Shown here in pieces: positions 41,790 through 54,282 of a stretch of 64,000 bases of DNA. The notes beneath the pieces were generated by a model. It worked only from the letters and a program-made list of their open reading frames with translations. It searched no databases and was not told the origin of the DNA. The first letter of the stretch is position 1, and every line of letters begins with the position of its first letter. Origin of the DNA: Pusillimonas minor (GTDB lineage: Bacteria; Pseudomonadota; Gammaproteobacteria; Burkholderiales; Burkholderiaceae_B); contig NZ_JACJUU010000010.1 of the NCBI RefSeq assembly GCF_014237865.1, positions 31,005-95,004 of the forward strand. Direction: 5' to 3'. A program made the position numbers and the translations under genes.

Positions 41790-42087
41790 AACATTGTTTG
41801 AGGCTTTGAGTCTATTGTCGCCAACTGAGCGTGAGCGTTTCTTTTCGCTGCTGGCCAGGCGGGCATTTGGCGACGAAGACTACACCTACGAGCAAACTTT
41901 CGGCGATTTGGATGAGGCCTCGTTTTCGGCCCAAGAGGCAGCAGACTACCTTGAGGTGTCATTGCCGACGTTGCGTCGGTATGTGCAAAGCGGGCGGCTG
42001 GCCCCGGCGCGGGTGGTGGGGCGCAGCCAGATGTTTGCCACGACCACTTTGCAGCGCTTCAAGCAAGCGCTGCGTATGGTTAAGTAA
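41767..42087 (+). CDS. Helix-turn-helix antitoxin of the RelE-type module
   Basis: The 106-residue protein ends in an excisionase-type helix-turn-helix (SAQEAADYLEVSLPTLRRYV, then GRLAPARVVGRSQMF). The N-terminal half (LFEALSLLSPTERERFFSLL) is helical and probably binds the toxin. It is expected to bind the tandem inverted repeats upstream. It abuts the tatC stop with no spacer. Confidence 0.75.
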   Translation: MNPYPTAETLFEALSLLSPTERERFFSLLARRAFGDEDYTYEQTFGDLDEASFSAQEAADYLEVSLPTLRRYVQSGRLAPARVVGRSQMFATTTLQRFKQALRMVK

Positions 42088-42852
42088 TTATTCGGTAGCT
42101 TCGGCGTTTTCGGCGTCGGCGCTTAGTGGTTTCATGCGGCTGGCCACCAGCAGGCCTACTTCAAACAGCAGGCATAAGGGTACGGCCAGCATGAACTGGC
42201 TGATGACGTCGGGTGGCGTTACGATGGCGGCAATAACGAAAGCGCCCACAATAACGTAGCCGCGCGCACTGCGCAGCTTATCTACTGTAGTAATGCCCGT
42301 TTTAACCAGCAGTACCACGGCAATGGGTACCTCGAAGGTCAGGCCAAAGGCCATGAACATGGTGATGACAAAGCTGACGTAGGCTTCGATGTCGGGCGCG
42401 GGGGTGACCGATTCGGGAGAAAAGCCGGCAATGAATTCGAAGACGGTTTTGAAGACGACAAAATAGCAGAACGCCATACCCAGCAAGAACAGCAGGGTAC
42501 TGGACAAAATAAGGGGCAGGGCCAGGCGTTGCTCGTGTTTGTACAGCCCCGGGGCTACAAACGCCCAGGCCTGGTACAGCACCACGGGCAGGGCAATAAC
42601 AAACGCCGCAAGCAGCGTTACTTTTATTGGCACCATAAAGGGCGTAATTACCCCGGTGGCGATCATGTTGGTACCGGTGGGCAACGACGCCAGCATGGGC
42701 TGGGCCAGCGCGTCGTAAATGGCCGATGCGCCCGGGTACAAGAACAGTGCAATAAACACGACCAGAATCGCGCCGACGGCGCGAATCAGGCGGGTGCGTA
42801 ATTCGATGAGGTGCGAAACAAAGGTGTCGGCGCTGCTGTCTTCAGTGGTCAC
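42088..42852 (-). CDS. tatC: Sec-independent protein translocase TatC
   Basis: The 254-residue protein has six transmembrane helices and the TatC signature SHLIELRTRLIRA near the N-terminus, whose Glu takes part in twin-arginine signal recognition. It is the receptor core of the Tat export system in the inner membrane. It overlaps tatB by four bases. Confidence 0.95.
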   Translation of the reverse strand: MTTEDSSADTFVSHLIELRTRLIRAVGAILVVFIALFLYPGASAIYDALAQPMLASLPTGTNMIATGVITPFMVPIKVTLLAAFVIALPVVLYQAWAFVAPGLYKHEQRLALPLILSSTLLFLLGMAFCYFVVFKTVFEFIAGFSPESVTPAPDIEAYVSFVITMFMAFGLTFEVPIAVVLLVKTGITTVDKLRSARGYVIVGAFVIAAIVTPPDVISQFMLAVPLCLLFEVGLLVASRMKPLSADAENAEATE

Positions 42853-43421
42853 GGCGTTGTTCCGGTGTTGCTGTTGGATGAGGCGGCGGGCGCTGCCGTT
42901 GCGCGCTTGGTGTCTTCTGGTGCGCTGGTGCTTGCAGGCGTATTGGGCGAAGCAGTGGCGCTGTCTTGAGCCTGAGGCTTTTGTGCTTGGCCTGATGCGC
43001 CGCTATTACCACTGGCATTGTTTGCCGGCGATGTATTGTCGGCAAGCGTTTTATTGTGGGCTTCGTTGGTCGCTGCGTCGGGCTCGTAGCCGTCAAAGTC
43101 AACCAACGAGCTTTGCAACGACTTGCCGGCGTTTTCGACGGCGTCGCGGGCGGCTTGCATGGGGTCTTGAATGGTGCGCGAGGCATCTTCAATAGACGCT
43201 TTTACCGACGAGGCCGCTTCGGTAAACTGGTTTTTGACGTCGTTTAGGTCGCCCGCGTCCATTTCGCGCTTGATGTCGGTTTTGACATCGTTGACGTAAC
43301 GCTGGGCACGCCCAAGCAAGTGGCCCAATGTGCGGGCCACTTTGGGCAGGCGTTCGGGGCCGATGACGACCAGGGCAACAATGCCGATGATCATCAGTTC
43401 GGTAAAACTGATATCAAACAT
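42849..43421 (-). CDS. tatB: Sec-independent protein translocase TatB
   Basis: The 190-residue protein starts with the TatB transmembrane helix and hinge (FTELMIIGIVALVVIGPERL), then an amphipathic helix and a long Ala/Ser/Thr/Pro-rich tail of low complexity. It forms the substrate-binding complex with TatC. Confidence 0.93.
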   Translation of the reverse strand: MFDISFTELMIIGIVALVVIGPERLPKVARTLGHLLGRAQRYVNDVKTDIKREMDAGDLNDVKNQFTEAASSVKASIEDASRTIQDPMQAARDAVENAGKSLQSSLVDFDGYEPDAATNEAHNKTLADNTSPANNASGNSGASGQAQKPQAQDSATASPNTPASTSAPEDTKRATAAPAASSNSNTGTTP

Positions 43422-43466
43422 GACGGTTAACCGTTAAGGGTTGGGAAACACCGCAGACCCTGCAGA

Positions 43467-43697
43467 TTAGGCGTCTTTCTTTTCTTTGGCCTGAACGTCG
43501 ATGGTGTCGCCATCGATAGACTTTTGTGTGACGGATTCTGTCTTTTTGCCTTCTTCGGCGGCATCACCCATGCCTTTTTTAAACCCTTTGACGGCGCCGC
43601 CAAGGTCTTCACCCATGTTGCGCAGTTTTTTGGTGCCAAAAACCAGGGCGACGATGACCAGAACGATAAGCCAGTGCCAAATGCTGAAACTACCCAT
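43467..43697 (-). CDS. tatA: Sec-independent protein translocase TatA
   Basis: The 76-residue protein has a single short helix ([20 protein letters not shown]) with the FG hinge, then an amphipathic helix ending in a charged tail. It oligomerises to form the Tat pore. It is first of the tatABC set. Confidence 0.94.
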   Translation of the reverse strand: MGSFSIWHWLIVLVIVALVFGTKKLRNMGEDLGGAVKGFKKGMGDAAEEGKKTESVTQKSIDGDTIDVQAKEKKDA

Positions 43698-43771
43698 GTT
43701 GCTCTCCGTGCGGTGTAAACCGCGAATGTGTGTGGTGTAAGTGTTGTAGTTATGTGTGTATGTTGTGCGGG

Positions 43772-44137
43772 CTACGCGGCAGGTGCAACGCGTTGCGCCC
43801 AGGGGCGCGGGCCCCCAATAATATGAAAGTGCAGGTGCCCGACCTCTTGGCCGCCGTCGGCGCCGCTATTGGCCACCACGCGGAAACCGCCATCGGGCCC
43901 GGGCCGGCAACCGTTGTCGGCCGCAATTTTGGGGATGGCCGCCATCATTCTACCCAACCAGCCGGCATCGGCTTCGGTGATGTCTTGCATAGACGTGACA
44001 TGGTGCTTGGGGATGACCAGCAAGTGCACCGGAGCGGCTGGGTTGATGTCGTGAAACACGAGCATTTCTTCGTTTTCGAAGACCTTCTTGGAAGGAATTT
44101 CGCCGGCGGCGATTTTGCAAAACAGGCAGGTGCTCAT
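43772..44137 (-). CDS. HIT-family nucleotide hydrolase/transferase (HinT-like)
   Basis: The 121-residue protein has an N-terminal Cys pair ([13 protein letters not shown]) and the histidine triad HLHFHIIGG near the C-terminus. HinT proteins hydrolyse purine nucleoside phosphoramidates. The position between hisE and tatA is the one seen in Bordetella relatives. About 220 gene-free bases separate it from hisE. Confidence 0.92.
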   Translation of the reverse strand: MSTCLFCKIAAGEIPSKKVFENEEMLVFHDINPAAPVHLLVIPKHHVTSMQDITEADAGWLGRMMAAIPKIAADNGCRPGPDGGFRVVANSGADGGQEVGHLHFHIIGGPRPWAQRVAPAA

Positions 44138-44358
44138 GAGTGTTGCTGAAAAATCTGTTTTAAAACCCGGGGTGGGGCATACGTTAAAGCCTAAGGCCAG
44201 GTTGACGCCAGGTTAACGTGCCGCCCGCCAAAACTTGAGTGTATACGATTGCTCTTTTTACCACAGCTAGGGTATGCGATAGGGCGTAAAGGTACTGCAT
44301 AGGCCGGTGATGTGCGGCTGGCCGTTGCGGTGGGTAATCTGCGACCCAGATAACCCGC

Positions 44359-44694
44359 TTATTCGCTTCGCGCGGCTTTCTCGGCAATGCCCGAGGTGCC
44401 TTCGCGCCGGGCCAGTTCGTTCAACACGTCTTCGGGCCGCAGGCCATAGTGCGCCAGCGCCACCAGGCTGTGAAACCACAGGTCGGCGGTTTCGTAGATG
44501 ATCTTTTCGCGTGACTCGTCTTTGGCGGCCATGACCAGTTCGGTGGCTTCTTCGCCAATTTTTTTCAGGAACGCGTCGGGGCCCTTGGACAGCAGGCGGG
44601 CGCTGTAAGACGCCGCCGGGTCACCCCCGTTCTTGGGCAGGCGGCTTTCCAGGGTGTCGGCCAGTCGGGCCAAAATATCGTTTGCTGTATTCAT
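44359..44694 (-). CDS. hisE: Phosphoribosyl-ATP pyrophosphatase
   Basis: Second step of histidine synthesis, hydrolysing PR-ATP to PR-AMP. The 111-residue helical protein has the MazG-like motif [16 protein letters not shown] and the later [15 protein letters not shown]. It is separate from hisI, as usual in betaproteobacteria. Confidence 0.94.
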   Translation of the reverse strand: MNTANDILARLADTLESRLPKNGGDPAASYSARLLSKGPDAFLKKIGEEATELVMAAKDESREKIIYETADLWFHSLVALAHYGLRPEDVLNELARREGTSGIAEKAARSE

Positions 44695-44842
44695 GACATG
44701 TTGTTCCAGAGCTATCGGAATGGCGCGTGGACTTGGCGCGGGCGTTTTTAATGCCGTGGCCCCTGCGCGTAGGTTAGGTTAACCCTTGCCGTGTGACTAT
44801 GACTTGCTGTAGCAGTGGGCCGAGTCGCTAATGCGCCAGGAA

Positions 44843-45319
44843 TTATTTGTAAATATGTTCCGGGTCTTTCAGGACGGGTTCGATGCTGTTCCAGACGGCG
44901 TCGTTGGGGGCGCTGTTGGGCGCTGCCCGTTGACCTGCGGCTGCAGCCGGCGCCGACAATACGTTGCCGACCCCAATCGCCTGGCCCTGGTTGTCGTCAA
45001 GCCGCCGGTAAAAGCAGCTTTCACGGCCGGTGTGGCAGGCAATGCCGCCGTCTTGCTTGACCTTCAACAAGAGCACGTCGGCGTCGCAATCCAGGCGTAT
45101 TTCGCGCAGGTGCTGCACGTGGCCGGACGCTTCGCCTTTGCGCCACAGGCGCCCGCGTGAACGCGACCAGTACACCGCGCGGCCCGTGCGAACCGTTTCG
45201 GCCAGGGACTCGGCGTTCATCCAGGCCACCATCAAGATAACGCCAGTGTCAGCGTCTTGCGCAATGGCGGGAATCAAGCCTTTCTCGTCGAATTTGACGT
45301 CGGAAATCCAGGAGTTCAT
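44843..45319 (-). CDS. hisI: Phosphoribosyl-AMP cyclohydrolase
   Basis: It opens the purine ring of PR-AMP. The metal-binding [11 protein letters not shown] and the Cys/His region [12 protein letters not shown] are intact, as is the substrate region [17 protein letters not shown]. At 158 residues it is longer than the usual ~130, with an Ala/Pro-rich insert before the C-terminus. Confidence 0.94.
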   Translation of the reverse strand: MNSWISDVKFDEKGLIPAIAQDADTGVILMVAWMNAESLAETVRTGRAVYWSRSRGRLWRKGEASGHVQHLREIRLDCDADVLLLKVKQDGGIACHTGRESCFYRRLDDNQGQAIGVGNVLSAPAAAAGQRAAPNSAPNDAVWNSIEPVLKDPEHIYK

Positions 45320-45454
45320 GTCAGATAAAGTGCTGCGTGATCAAAGTTGTACAAGGCGTTGACGGGTGCGGGTGACATCGCGACGGCAGTGAGGTGCCTA
45401 TGCCTTGGGGCCTTGCGCAGATACACCGGCAGGCGGCGACACAAGGCGCCGTGC

Positions 45455-46306
45455 CTATAATCGCACCGGAATACCGTGTTGCGCCATCAGGGTTTTGGCT
45501 TCGCGCACGGTATGGTCGCCAAAGTGGAAAATACTGGCCGCCAGAACGGCGCTGGCACGACCGGTGGTGACGCCGTCGACCAGATGCTGCAGGTTGCCTA
45601 CACCGCCCGACGCAATCACCGGCACCGGTACCGCGTCGGATACCGCACGGGTCAGTTCAAGGTCGAAGCCAGACTTCGTGCCGTCGCGGTCCATGCTGGT
45701 AAGCAGGATTTCGCCCGCCCCGTAAGCGGCCATTTTTTCGGCCCACTGTACGGCGTCGATGCCTGTGGCCTTGCGGCCCCCGTGCGTAAAAATTTCCCAG
45801 CGTGGAGGTTCACCCTCGGCAGACACGCGGCGTGCGTCGATAGCGACCACAATGCATTGCGAACCGTGATAATTGGCCGCTTCGCGGACCAGTTCGGGGT
45901 TGCTGACGGCGGCGCTGTTGATAGACACCTTGTCGGCACCGGCATTAAGCAGGCGCTGGATATCGGCCACCTGGCGCACCCCCCCACCGACGGTGAGCGG
46001 AATGAACACTTGCGACGCGACGGCCTCGATAATGGGCAGGATCAGGTCGCGGTTGTCGCTGGTGGCGGTAATGTCTAAGAAGGTCAGCTCGTCGGCGCCC
46101 TGTTCGTTGTACCGACGGGCGATCTCAACCGGGTCGCCGGCGTCGACCAGGCCCACGAAATTAACACCTTTGACCACACGGCCGGCGGTGACGTCGAGGC
46201 AGGGAATAATGCGTCGAGTCAGGCCGCTATCGGCCGGTGTGCCTGCGGCGGCCTTGGCGTTGTTGCCGGCACGGGCCGGCTCGACGGGCTCGGGCGTTGC
46301 GGTCAT
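45455..46306 (-). CDS. hisF: Imidazole glycerol phosphate synthase subunit HisF
   Basis: Cyclase subunit of the histidine pathway. Both catalytic Asp residues are present, in IIPCLDV (38) and VVAIDARR (157), unlike the copy at the start of the window. The protein has a ~28-residue Ala/Pro-rich N-terminal extension before the conserved LTRRIIP. No closer Met exists, and the ATG overlaps the hisA stop, so this start is kept. Confidence 0.94.
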   Translation of the reverse strand: MTATPEPVEPARAGNNAKAAAGTPADSGLTRRIIPCLDVTAGRVVKGVNFVGLVDAGDPVEIARRYNEQGADELTFLDITATSDNRDLILPIIEAVASQVFIPLTVGGGVRQVADIQRLLNAGADKVSINSAAVSNPELVREAANYHGSQCIVVAIDARRVSAEGEPPRWEIFTHGGRKATGIDAVQWAEKMAAYGAGEILLTSMDRDGTKSGFDLELTRAVSDAVPVPVIASGGVGNLQHLVDGVTTGRASAVLAASIFHFGDHTVREAKTLMAQHGIPVRL

Positions 46307-47052
46307 TCTGTCTCGCCGTTCAGTTCGTCGGCCAGGGCTTGCGCCGCGCCGAAGTCGAGCGTGCCTTCGTAGATGCTGCGGCCCAAAATAGCGCCCTCAA
46401 CGCCTTCCTCTTCGACGGCGCACAGGGCTTCGATGTCTTTCAGGTCGGTGACGCCGCCCGAAGCAATAATAGGAATGCTGACGGCCTGGGCCAGCTTGAC
46501 GGTGGCTTCGATGTTAACGCCCGACAACATGCCGTCGCGGCCAATATCGGTGTAGATAATCGATTCGCAACCGTAGTCTTCGAACTTGCGGGCAATGTCG
46601 TAAACGTCGTGGCGGGTCAGTTTGCTCCAGCCGTCGGTGGCGACTTTGCCGTCACGCGCGTCGAGGCCGACAATGATGCTGCCCGGGAAGGCGCTGCAGG
46701 CATCGCGCAAGAAGCCTGGGTCTTTGACTGCGGCGGTGCCGATAATGACATACGTAATGCCAATGTCCAGGTAGCTTTCGATGGTGTTCAGGTCGCGAAT
46801 ACCGCCGCCAATTTGCACGGGGATTTCGTCATCCATGGCGCGCAAAATAGATTTGATTGCGGTCAGGTTTTTTGGGGTGCCCGCCACAGCACCGTTCAGG
46901 TCAACCAGGTGCAGGCGCCGAGCCCCCTGGTCGAGCCATTCGGTGGCCATGGCGGCCGGGTCTTCCGAGAAGATGGTGGCGTCGGCGAGGTCGCCCTGGC
47001 GCAAGCGTACGCACTGTCCGTCTTTAAGGTCGATAGCGGGGATGAGAAGCAT
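46303..47052 (-). CDS. hisA: ProFAR isomerase
   Basis: The 249-residue TIM-barrel enzyme isomerises ProFAR to PRFAR. The first catalytic Asp is Asp8 in IPAIDLKDG; the C-terminal phosphate-binding ASGGVTDL is present. It lies between hisH and hisF in the operon. Confidence 0.95.
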   Translation of the reverse strand: MLLIPAIDLKDGQCVRLRQGDLADATIFSEDPAAMATEWLDQGARRLHLVDLNGAVAGTPKNLTAIKSILRAMDDEIPVQIGGGIRDLNTIESYLDIGITYVIIGTAAVKDPGFLRDACSAFPGSIIVGLDARDGKVATDGWSKLTRHDVYDIARKFEDYGCESIIYTDIGRDGMLSGVNIEATVKLAQAVSIPIIASGGVTDLKDIEALCAVEEEGVEGAILGRSIYEGTLDFGAAQALADELNGETE

Positions 47053-47101
47053 GATCTGAGTCAGTCAATCAAAAGAAAGGGTGGGAAGTTGGCGTAACCG
47101 C

Positions 47102-47758
47102 TTATGGGTTCCAGTCGACAAAATTACGATACAGACGCAGACCGGGGTCGGCGCTTTTTTCGGGGTGAAACTGCACAGCAAAAATGTTATCGGCAGCGAC
47201 GGCGCAGGTAAAGGTCAAACCGTAGTGCGTTTGGCCTACGGTCAGGGCCGGGTCGGCCGGTTGCGCGTAGTAGCTGTGCACAAAATAAAAGTGGGTGCCG
47301 TCCTCAATGCCTTGCCACAGCGGGTGGGAGCGGGTGTGTTGTACCCGGTTCCAGCCCATGTGGGGTACCTTGAGCAGCTCGTGGGCCTGGTCGCCGTGCT
47401 GGCGCGATGAAGCAAACTGCGGGCCCTGAAATTTTTTGACTTGGCCGGGGAACAGACCCAGGCATGGTGTATTGCCTTCTTCGCTGGTGTCGAACAGCAT
47501 TTGTTCGCCCACACACACGCCCAGCAGGGGCTTTGATCGGGCGGCTTGCAATACCGCATCGCGCAAGCCCGATTCGTTCAGGGTGCGCATGCAGTCGGGC
47601 ATGGCGCCCTGCCCGGGGAACACAACGCGTGACGCGGCGGCGATGTCGGCGGCGTTACGGCAGATGCGTACGTCGGCATCGGGCGCGGCTGCTTGCAGGG
47701 CGCGGGCAACCGAGTGGAAGTTGCCCATGCCGTAATCAACAATGGCGATGGTATTCAC
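47102..47758 (-). CDS. hisH: Imidazole glycerol phosphate synthase subunit HisH
   Basis: Glutaminase subunit partnering HisF. The 218-residue protein has nucleophile Cys82 in GVCVGEQML and the His/Glu pair in VQFHPEKS. It is the true histidine-pathway copy, divergent from the one at the left end of the window. Confidence 0.95.
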   Translation of the reverse strand: MNTIAIVDYGMGNFHSVARALQAAAPDADVRICRNAADIAAASRVVFPGQGAMPDCMRTLNESGLRDAVLQAARSKPLLGVCVGEQMLFDTSEEGNTPCLGLFPGQVKKFQGPQFASSRQHGDQAHELLKVPHMGWNRVQHTRSHPLWQGIEDGTHFYFVHSYYAQPADPALTVGQTHYGLTFTCAVAADNIFAVQFHPEKSADPGLRLYRNFVDWNP

Positions 47759-47763
47759 GATGC

Positions 47764-48351
47764 TTACAGAACGCCCTTGGTGGAAGGAATGACGTCGGTG
47801 GCGCGCGGGTCGATTTCAGTCGCCATGCGCAGGGCGCGGCCGAACGCCTTGAAGACGGTTTCGCACTGGTGGTGCGAATTGGTGCCGCGCAGGTTGTCGA
47901 TGTGTAGCGTGACCAGGGCGTGGTTGACGAAACCCTGGAAAAACTCTTGTGTCAGGTCGACGTCGAATTGCCCAATGTGCGAGCGCGTGAAGGGTACATG
48001 GAGTTCTAGCCCGGGGCGACCGGAAAAGTCGATGACGACGCGCGACAGGGCTTCGTCGAGCGGTACATAGGCGTGGCCGTAGCGGCGCAGGCCCTTTTTG
48101 TCGCCGACCGCGGCGGCAAAGGCTTGCCCCAGGGCAATGCCGACGTCTTCGACACTGTGGTGGTCGTCGATGTGCGTGTCGCCGTCGCAATGGATATTGA
48201 GGTCGATCAGGCCATGGCGGGCGATCTGGTCGAGCATGTGGTCGAGGAAAGGCACACCGGTGTTGATGCTCTGGCGGCCGGTGCCGTCGAGGTTGATGGA
48301 CACGCGGATACGAGTCTCGTTGGTGTTGCGGGTGATTTCGGCGGTACGCAT
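47764..48351 (-). CDS. hisB: Imidazoleglycerol-phosphate dehydratase
   Basis: The 195-residue monofunctional enzyme has the paired metal motifs [14 protein letters not shown] and, later, [17 protein letters not shown]. No histidinol-phosphatase domain is fused, as usual outside enterics. hisC, which normally precedes it in relatives, is absent here. Confidence 0.95.
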   Translation of the reverse strand: MRTAEITRNTNETRIRVSINLDGTGRQSINTGVPFLDHMLDQIARHGLIDLNIHCDGDTHIDDHHSVEDVGIALGQAFAAAVGDKKGLRRYGHAYVPLDEALSRVVIDFSGRPGLELHVPFTRSHIGQFDVDLTQEFFQGFVNHALVTLHIDNLRGTNSHHQCETVFKAFGRALRMATEIDPRATDVIPSTKGVL

Positions 48352-48387
48352 AATAATCTGTATAACTGGGGCTTGCGCCCCAAAAAG

Positions 48388-49698
48388 CTAGGTGTTGGCG
48401 GCGTCAAGCCGGTATTCGGCGCTAGCGGCGTGGGCTTGCAGACCTTCGCCGTAGGCCAGCGTGGCGGCAATTTTGCCCAGTGTTTGCGCACCCTGGTGCG
48501 AAACCTGGATAAGGCTGCTGCGTTTCTGGAAATCATACACCCCCAGCGGCGATGAGAACCGTGCCGTGCGGGATGTGGGTAGAACGTGGTTGGGGCCGGC
48601 GCAATAGTCGCCTAGCGATTCGGAGCTGAAACGGCCCATGAAGATAGCGCCGGCATGCCGGATGTTTTCGGCGACGGCGTGGGCATTTTCGGTAGAGATT
48701 TCGAGGTGTTCGGGTGCGATGTCGTTGGCGATGGCACAGGCTTCGTCGATATCTTTGACCAGGATAAGCGCGCCGCGGTTAGTCAGGCTGGTACGAATGA
48801 TGTCGGCGCGCGGCATGGAGGGCAACAGACGATTGATTTCGCGTTCGACCTCATCCAGGTACTGGGCGTCGGGGCACAGCAAAATCGATTGCGCCAGTTC
48901 GTCGTGCTCGGCTTGCGAGAACAAGTCCATGGCGACCCAATGGGCCGGGGTGGTGCCGTCGGCGATGATTAATATTTCGCTGGGGCCGGCAATCATGTCG
49001 ATACCGACCGTGCCGAAAACGCGGCGCTTGGCGGCAGCCACATAGGCATTGCCCGGGCCGACAATTTTGTCGACAGCGGCGATGCTTTGCGTGCCGTAAG
49101 CCAGTGCGCCTACGGCCTGCGCACCGCCAATCGCCCAGGCGCGGTCGACCCCGGCGATGGCCGCTGCGGCCAGCACAATGGGGTTGCGCACCCCGCCCGG
49201 GGTGGGGGTAACCATGACGACCTCGGCCACACCGGCAACCTTGGCGGGAATGGCGTTCATGAGCACCGAAGACGGATACGCGGCTTTACCGCCGGGGACA
49301 TACAGCCCGACGCGGTCAAGCGGCGTTATTTTTTGGCCCAGCACGGTGCCGTCGGCTTCGGTGTACGACCAGCTTTGGGTGCGCTGGTGCTCGTGGTAGG
49401 TGCGTACGCGCTCGGCGGCGGCCTCGAGGGCGGCGCGTTGGTCGGCCGGCAGGCCGTTAAGCGCAGCTTGCCATTCGGACTTGGGGATTTCGAGCGCGGC
49501 AACCGACTCGGCCTGAACACGGTCGAACCGATGGGTGTAGTCGAGCAGGGCCGTATCGCCATGTTCTTGAACCTGACGCAGGATGTCGGCCGTGGCGCGT
49601 TCGATGGACTCGTCTTGCGAGGCATCGAAGGCCAGCAACTGGCGCAACGTGGCAGCGAAATTTTCTGAGGCAGAACTAAGGCGTTTGATGGACAACAT
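48388..49698 (-). CDS. hisD: Histidinol dehydrogenase
   Basis: It oxidises histidinol to histidine using NAD and zinc. The 436-residue protein has the signature [16 protein letters not shown], then the Gln/His zinc ligands in [12 protein letters not shown], and [18 protein letters not shown]. The ATG at 49698 is chosen because the family begins at about LSIKRL; an upstream in-frame ATG would add 26 unrelated residues. Confidence 0.95.
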   Translation of the reverse strand: MLSIKRLSSASENFAATLRQLLAFDASQDESIERATADILRQVQEHGDTALLDYTHRFDRVQAESVAALEIPKSEWQAALNGLPADQRAALEAAAERVRTYHEHQRTQSWSYTEADGTVLGQKITPLDRVGLYVPGGKAAYPSSVLMNAIPAKVAGVAEVVMVTPTPGGVRNPIVLAAAAIAGVDRAWAIGGAQAVGALAYGTQSIAAVDKIVGPGNAYVAAAKRRVFGTVGIDMIAGPSEILIIADGTTPAHWVAMDLFSQAEHDELAQSILLCPDAQYLDEVEREINRLLPSMPRADIIRTSLTNRGALILVKDIDEACAIANDIAPEHLEISTENAHAVAENIRHAGAIFMGRFSSESLGDYCAGPNHVLPTSRTARFSSPLGVYDFQKRSSLIQVSHQGAQTLGKIAATLAYGEGLQAHAASAEYRLDAANT

Positions 49699-49801
49699 GG
49701 TGACCCTGACAGCAAGAATTAAGCTAATACTATGACAAAAAAGGAGAATGGGGTCAAAGCGGCGGGTTGCAAGCAAGCCCGCCGGTGGGGGAAACCGTGG
49801 T

Positions 49802-51979
<2,178 letters not shown>

Positions 51980-51983
51980 AGGG

Positions 51984-52775
51984 TTAGTTCCGCAGTTTGT
52001 AGCCCGCGGCCAGCAGGCGCAGTGTATATACGGCAAGTACGGCAAATACACCGGCCACAACGGCCAGGCTGGTCCAGGGCGAGACGTCGGATACAGAGAA
52101 GAACCCGTATCGGAAACCGTCGATCGTGTAGAAAATAGGATTGTAGTGCGAGACGGCCTGCCAGAAAGGCGGCAGGCTATGAATGGAGTAGAACACACCC
52201 GACAAGAACGTGGCGGGCAAAATAAGAAAGTTCTGGAACGCCGCGAGCTGGTCGAATTTTTCGGACCACAGGCCGGCAATAATGCCCAGCGTGCCCATAA
52301 TGCCGCAAGACATCACGGCAAACACCAACACCCAAAGCAGGTTGGCCGGAGCCAGGGGCACGAAGAACATGGCGACCAGCCACACGCACAGCCCGACAGC
52401 CAGGCCACGGAAGATGGCCGCAATGAGGTAGGCCGTGAAGAATTCGCGGTGAGAAATGGGCGGCAGCAGTACAAAGACCAGGTTGCCCGTAATACGGCTT
52501 TGAATTAGCGACGAAGACGGGTTGGCAAAGGCGTTTTGCAACATGCTCATCATCATGAGCCCGGGGATAAGAAACGCGGTGTAGGGCAAGCTGTCGTACA
52601 CCTTGACGCGGTCTTCGAGCACGTGGGCGAAAACCAGCAGGTACAGCAGGGCGGTTAATACCGGCGCAGCAATGGTCTGGAAGGCCACCTTCCAGAAGCG
52701 CATGACTTCTTTCCAGAGCAGGGTCGGAAAGCCCGAACCCAGATCGCTGCGGGGCTTGAGTATGGGTGTGGTCAT
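51984..52775 (-). CDS. ABC-2 type transport permease
   Basis: The 263-residue protein has six transmembrane helices and the ABC-2 signature near SGVFYSIHSLPPFWQ. With the preceding ATPase it forms a YadH/YadG-like exporter, a constant neighbour of the mla genes in betaproteobacteria. Start chosen at the ATG overlapping the ATPase stop. Confidence 0.88.
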   Translation of the reverse strand: MTTPILKPRSDLGSGFPTLLWKEVMRFWKVAFQTIAAPVLTALLYLLVFAHVLEDRVKVYDSLPYTAFLIPGLMMMSMLQNAFANPSSSLIQSRITGNLVFVLLPPISHREFFTAYLIAAIFRGLAVGLCVWLVAMFFVPLAPANLLWVLVFAVMSCGIMGTLGIIAGLWSEKFDQLAAFQNFLILPATFLSGVFYSIHSLPPFWQAVSHYNPIFYTIDGFRYGFFSVSDVSPWTSLAVVAGVFAVLAVYTLRLLAAGYKLRN

Positions 52776-53563
52776 AACACCCCCAGTGCGTCTTCGCTGT
52801 TCATGATACGTACAAAGGCGTCTTCGAGGTCGGTGCCGCCAAAGCGGGCAAGCAGGGCCTGGGTGGTGTCGAGCGCGACGATGCGCCCGCGTTTCAGCAT
52901 GGCAATGCGTCCGCACAAGGCTTCGGCTTCTTCCAGGTAGTGCGTGGTCAGCAAAATGGTGTGACCTTCTTTGTTAAGCCGCGAGATGAATTCCCACAGG
53001 GTGCGGCGTAGGTCGACGTCGACGCCGGCGGTGGGTTCGTCGAGGATGATGACCGGCGGGCGATGTACCAGCGCTTGCGCCACCAGAACGCGGCGTTTCA
53101 TGCCACCCGACAGCGCGCGCATATTGGTGTTGGCCTTGTCGGACAGCCCCAGGTTATGCAAGATTTCGTCGATCCAGGCGTCGTTTTTGTGCAGACCAAA
53201 ATAGCCCGACTGCAGGCGCAGGGTTTCGCGCACGGTAAAGAACGGGTCGTAGACAAGTTCTTGCGGGACGACGCCCAACGAACGGCGTGCTTCTTTGTAG
53301 TCGGTGATGACGTCGTGCCCACACACGCTGGCGCTGCCGGCCGTGGCGCGTGCCAGGCCCGACAAAATGGAAATTAGCGTGGTTTTGCCGGCACCGTTGG
53401 GGCCCAGCAGGCCAAAGAACTCGCCCGGTTCGATAGTCAGGCTGACGTCGTTGAGGGCCTGGAAGCCGGGTTGGCCGCCGGCGCCGCGACGCAACAGCCC
53501 GCGCAACCCGCCGCTGCGGGGCGGGTAGATTTTAGAAACGTGTTCGAGAGAAAGAGCGGACAT
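52772..53563 (-). CDS. ABC transporter ATP-binding protein
   Basis: The 263-residue ATPase has Walker A GPNGAGKTT, signature LSGGMKRRVLVAQAL, Walker B VIILDEPTAGVD and the H-loop TTHYLEEA. It powers the ABC-2 permease encoded next. The ATG is preferred to a GTG two codons upstream. In relatives a mlaB (STAS) gene lies between mlaC and this gene, but here the gap is only about 50 bases. Confidence 0.9.
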   Translation of the reverse strand: MSALSLEHVSKIYPPRSGGLRGLLRRGAGGQPGFQALNDVSLTIEPGEFFGLLGPNGAGKTTLISILSGLARATAGSASVCGHDVITDYKEARRSLGVVPQELVYDPFFTVRETLRLQSGYFGLHKNDAWIDEILHNLGLSDKANTNMRALSGGMKRRVLVAQALVHRPPVIILDEPTAGVDVDLRRTLWEFISRLNKEGHTILLTTHYLEEAEALCGRIAMLKRGRIVALDTTQALLARFGGTDLEDAFVRIMNSEDALGVL

Positions 53564-53614
53564 AGACACAAAAAAAGTGATGGGGCCCCAAGGGCCCCCG
53601 AAGCTTACCGCGTT

Positions 53615-54271
53615 TTAGCGCTGGTTGCGCTGGTTGAGCGCATTGATAAGCCCGTCGATACCGTTTTGCGCAATTTGCTGCGCAAACTGGTTGCGGTAGT
53701 TCTGGATGAGCCAGATGCCTTCGACGTTCAGGTCGTAAATGCGCCAGCCTTCTGCCGCCTTTTCAAGGCGGTAGTCGACGCCAATGACTGGGCCATTGCT
53801 TTGCGACATGGTGGTACGAACAACGACGTCGTCGGCAGTCGGGTCGCCCCGGAAGGGCAATGGCGTAATCGAGGAGACGTTGTCGGCTTGTTGCAAGGCG
53901 CCGCTGTAGGTACGGATAAGCGTGCCTTTAAAAGCGTTGACCAGGTCGGTTTGTTGCTGCGGCGTAGCCTGGCGCCAGTAGCGACCGGCGGCTAGCCGGG
54001 TGGTCTTTTCGAAATTGACGTACGGCAGAATGTATTGGTTGACCAGTTCGTTGATGCGGGCGATGTTGCCGTTTTTGGCTTCGGGCTCTTTTTTAAGGGC
54101 CTGAAGGGCGTTGTCGGCCACGGTTTGAACGAAGTCGTTGGGTGGCGCTTTGGTGTTGACGGGCTGCTGGGCAGCCACCGATGTGTTGGCGACGGCCAGG
54201 CCCATACCCAGCAGGCCGATGCCCGCCAGGCGGCTGATACGGTTGACCAATGTGTGCAACAGGTTAGACAT
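53615..54271 (-). CDS. mlaC: Periplasmic phospholipid carrier MlaC
   Basis: The 218-residue protein has a cleavable signal peptide ending near SVAAQQ and the Tol-Tol-Ttg2 domain (FEKTTRLAAGRYWRQATPQQQ). It shuttles phospholipid between outer-membrane MlaA and the inner-membrane MlaFEDB complex, keeping the outer leaflet asymmetric. Confidence 0.92.
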   Translation of the reverse strand: MSNLLHTLVNRISRLAGIGLLGMGLAVANTSVAAQQPVNTKAPPNDFVQTVADNALQALKKEPEAKNGNIARINELVNQYILPYVNFEKTTRLAAGRYWRQATPQQQTDLVNAFKGTLIRTYSGALQQADNVSSITPLPFRGDPTADDVVVRTTMSQSNGPVIGVDYRLEKAAEGWRIYDLNVEGIWLIQNYRNQFAQQIAQNGIDGLINALNQRNQR

Positions 54272-54282
54272 AAAACGTTTCC

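Noticed and set aside
45977..45983. C7 run in hisF as a phase-variation tract
   Set aside because: Seven bases is short, the gene is a housekeeping enzyme, and the run simply encodes the conserved Gly-Gly-Gly segment.
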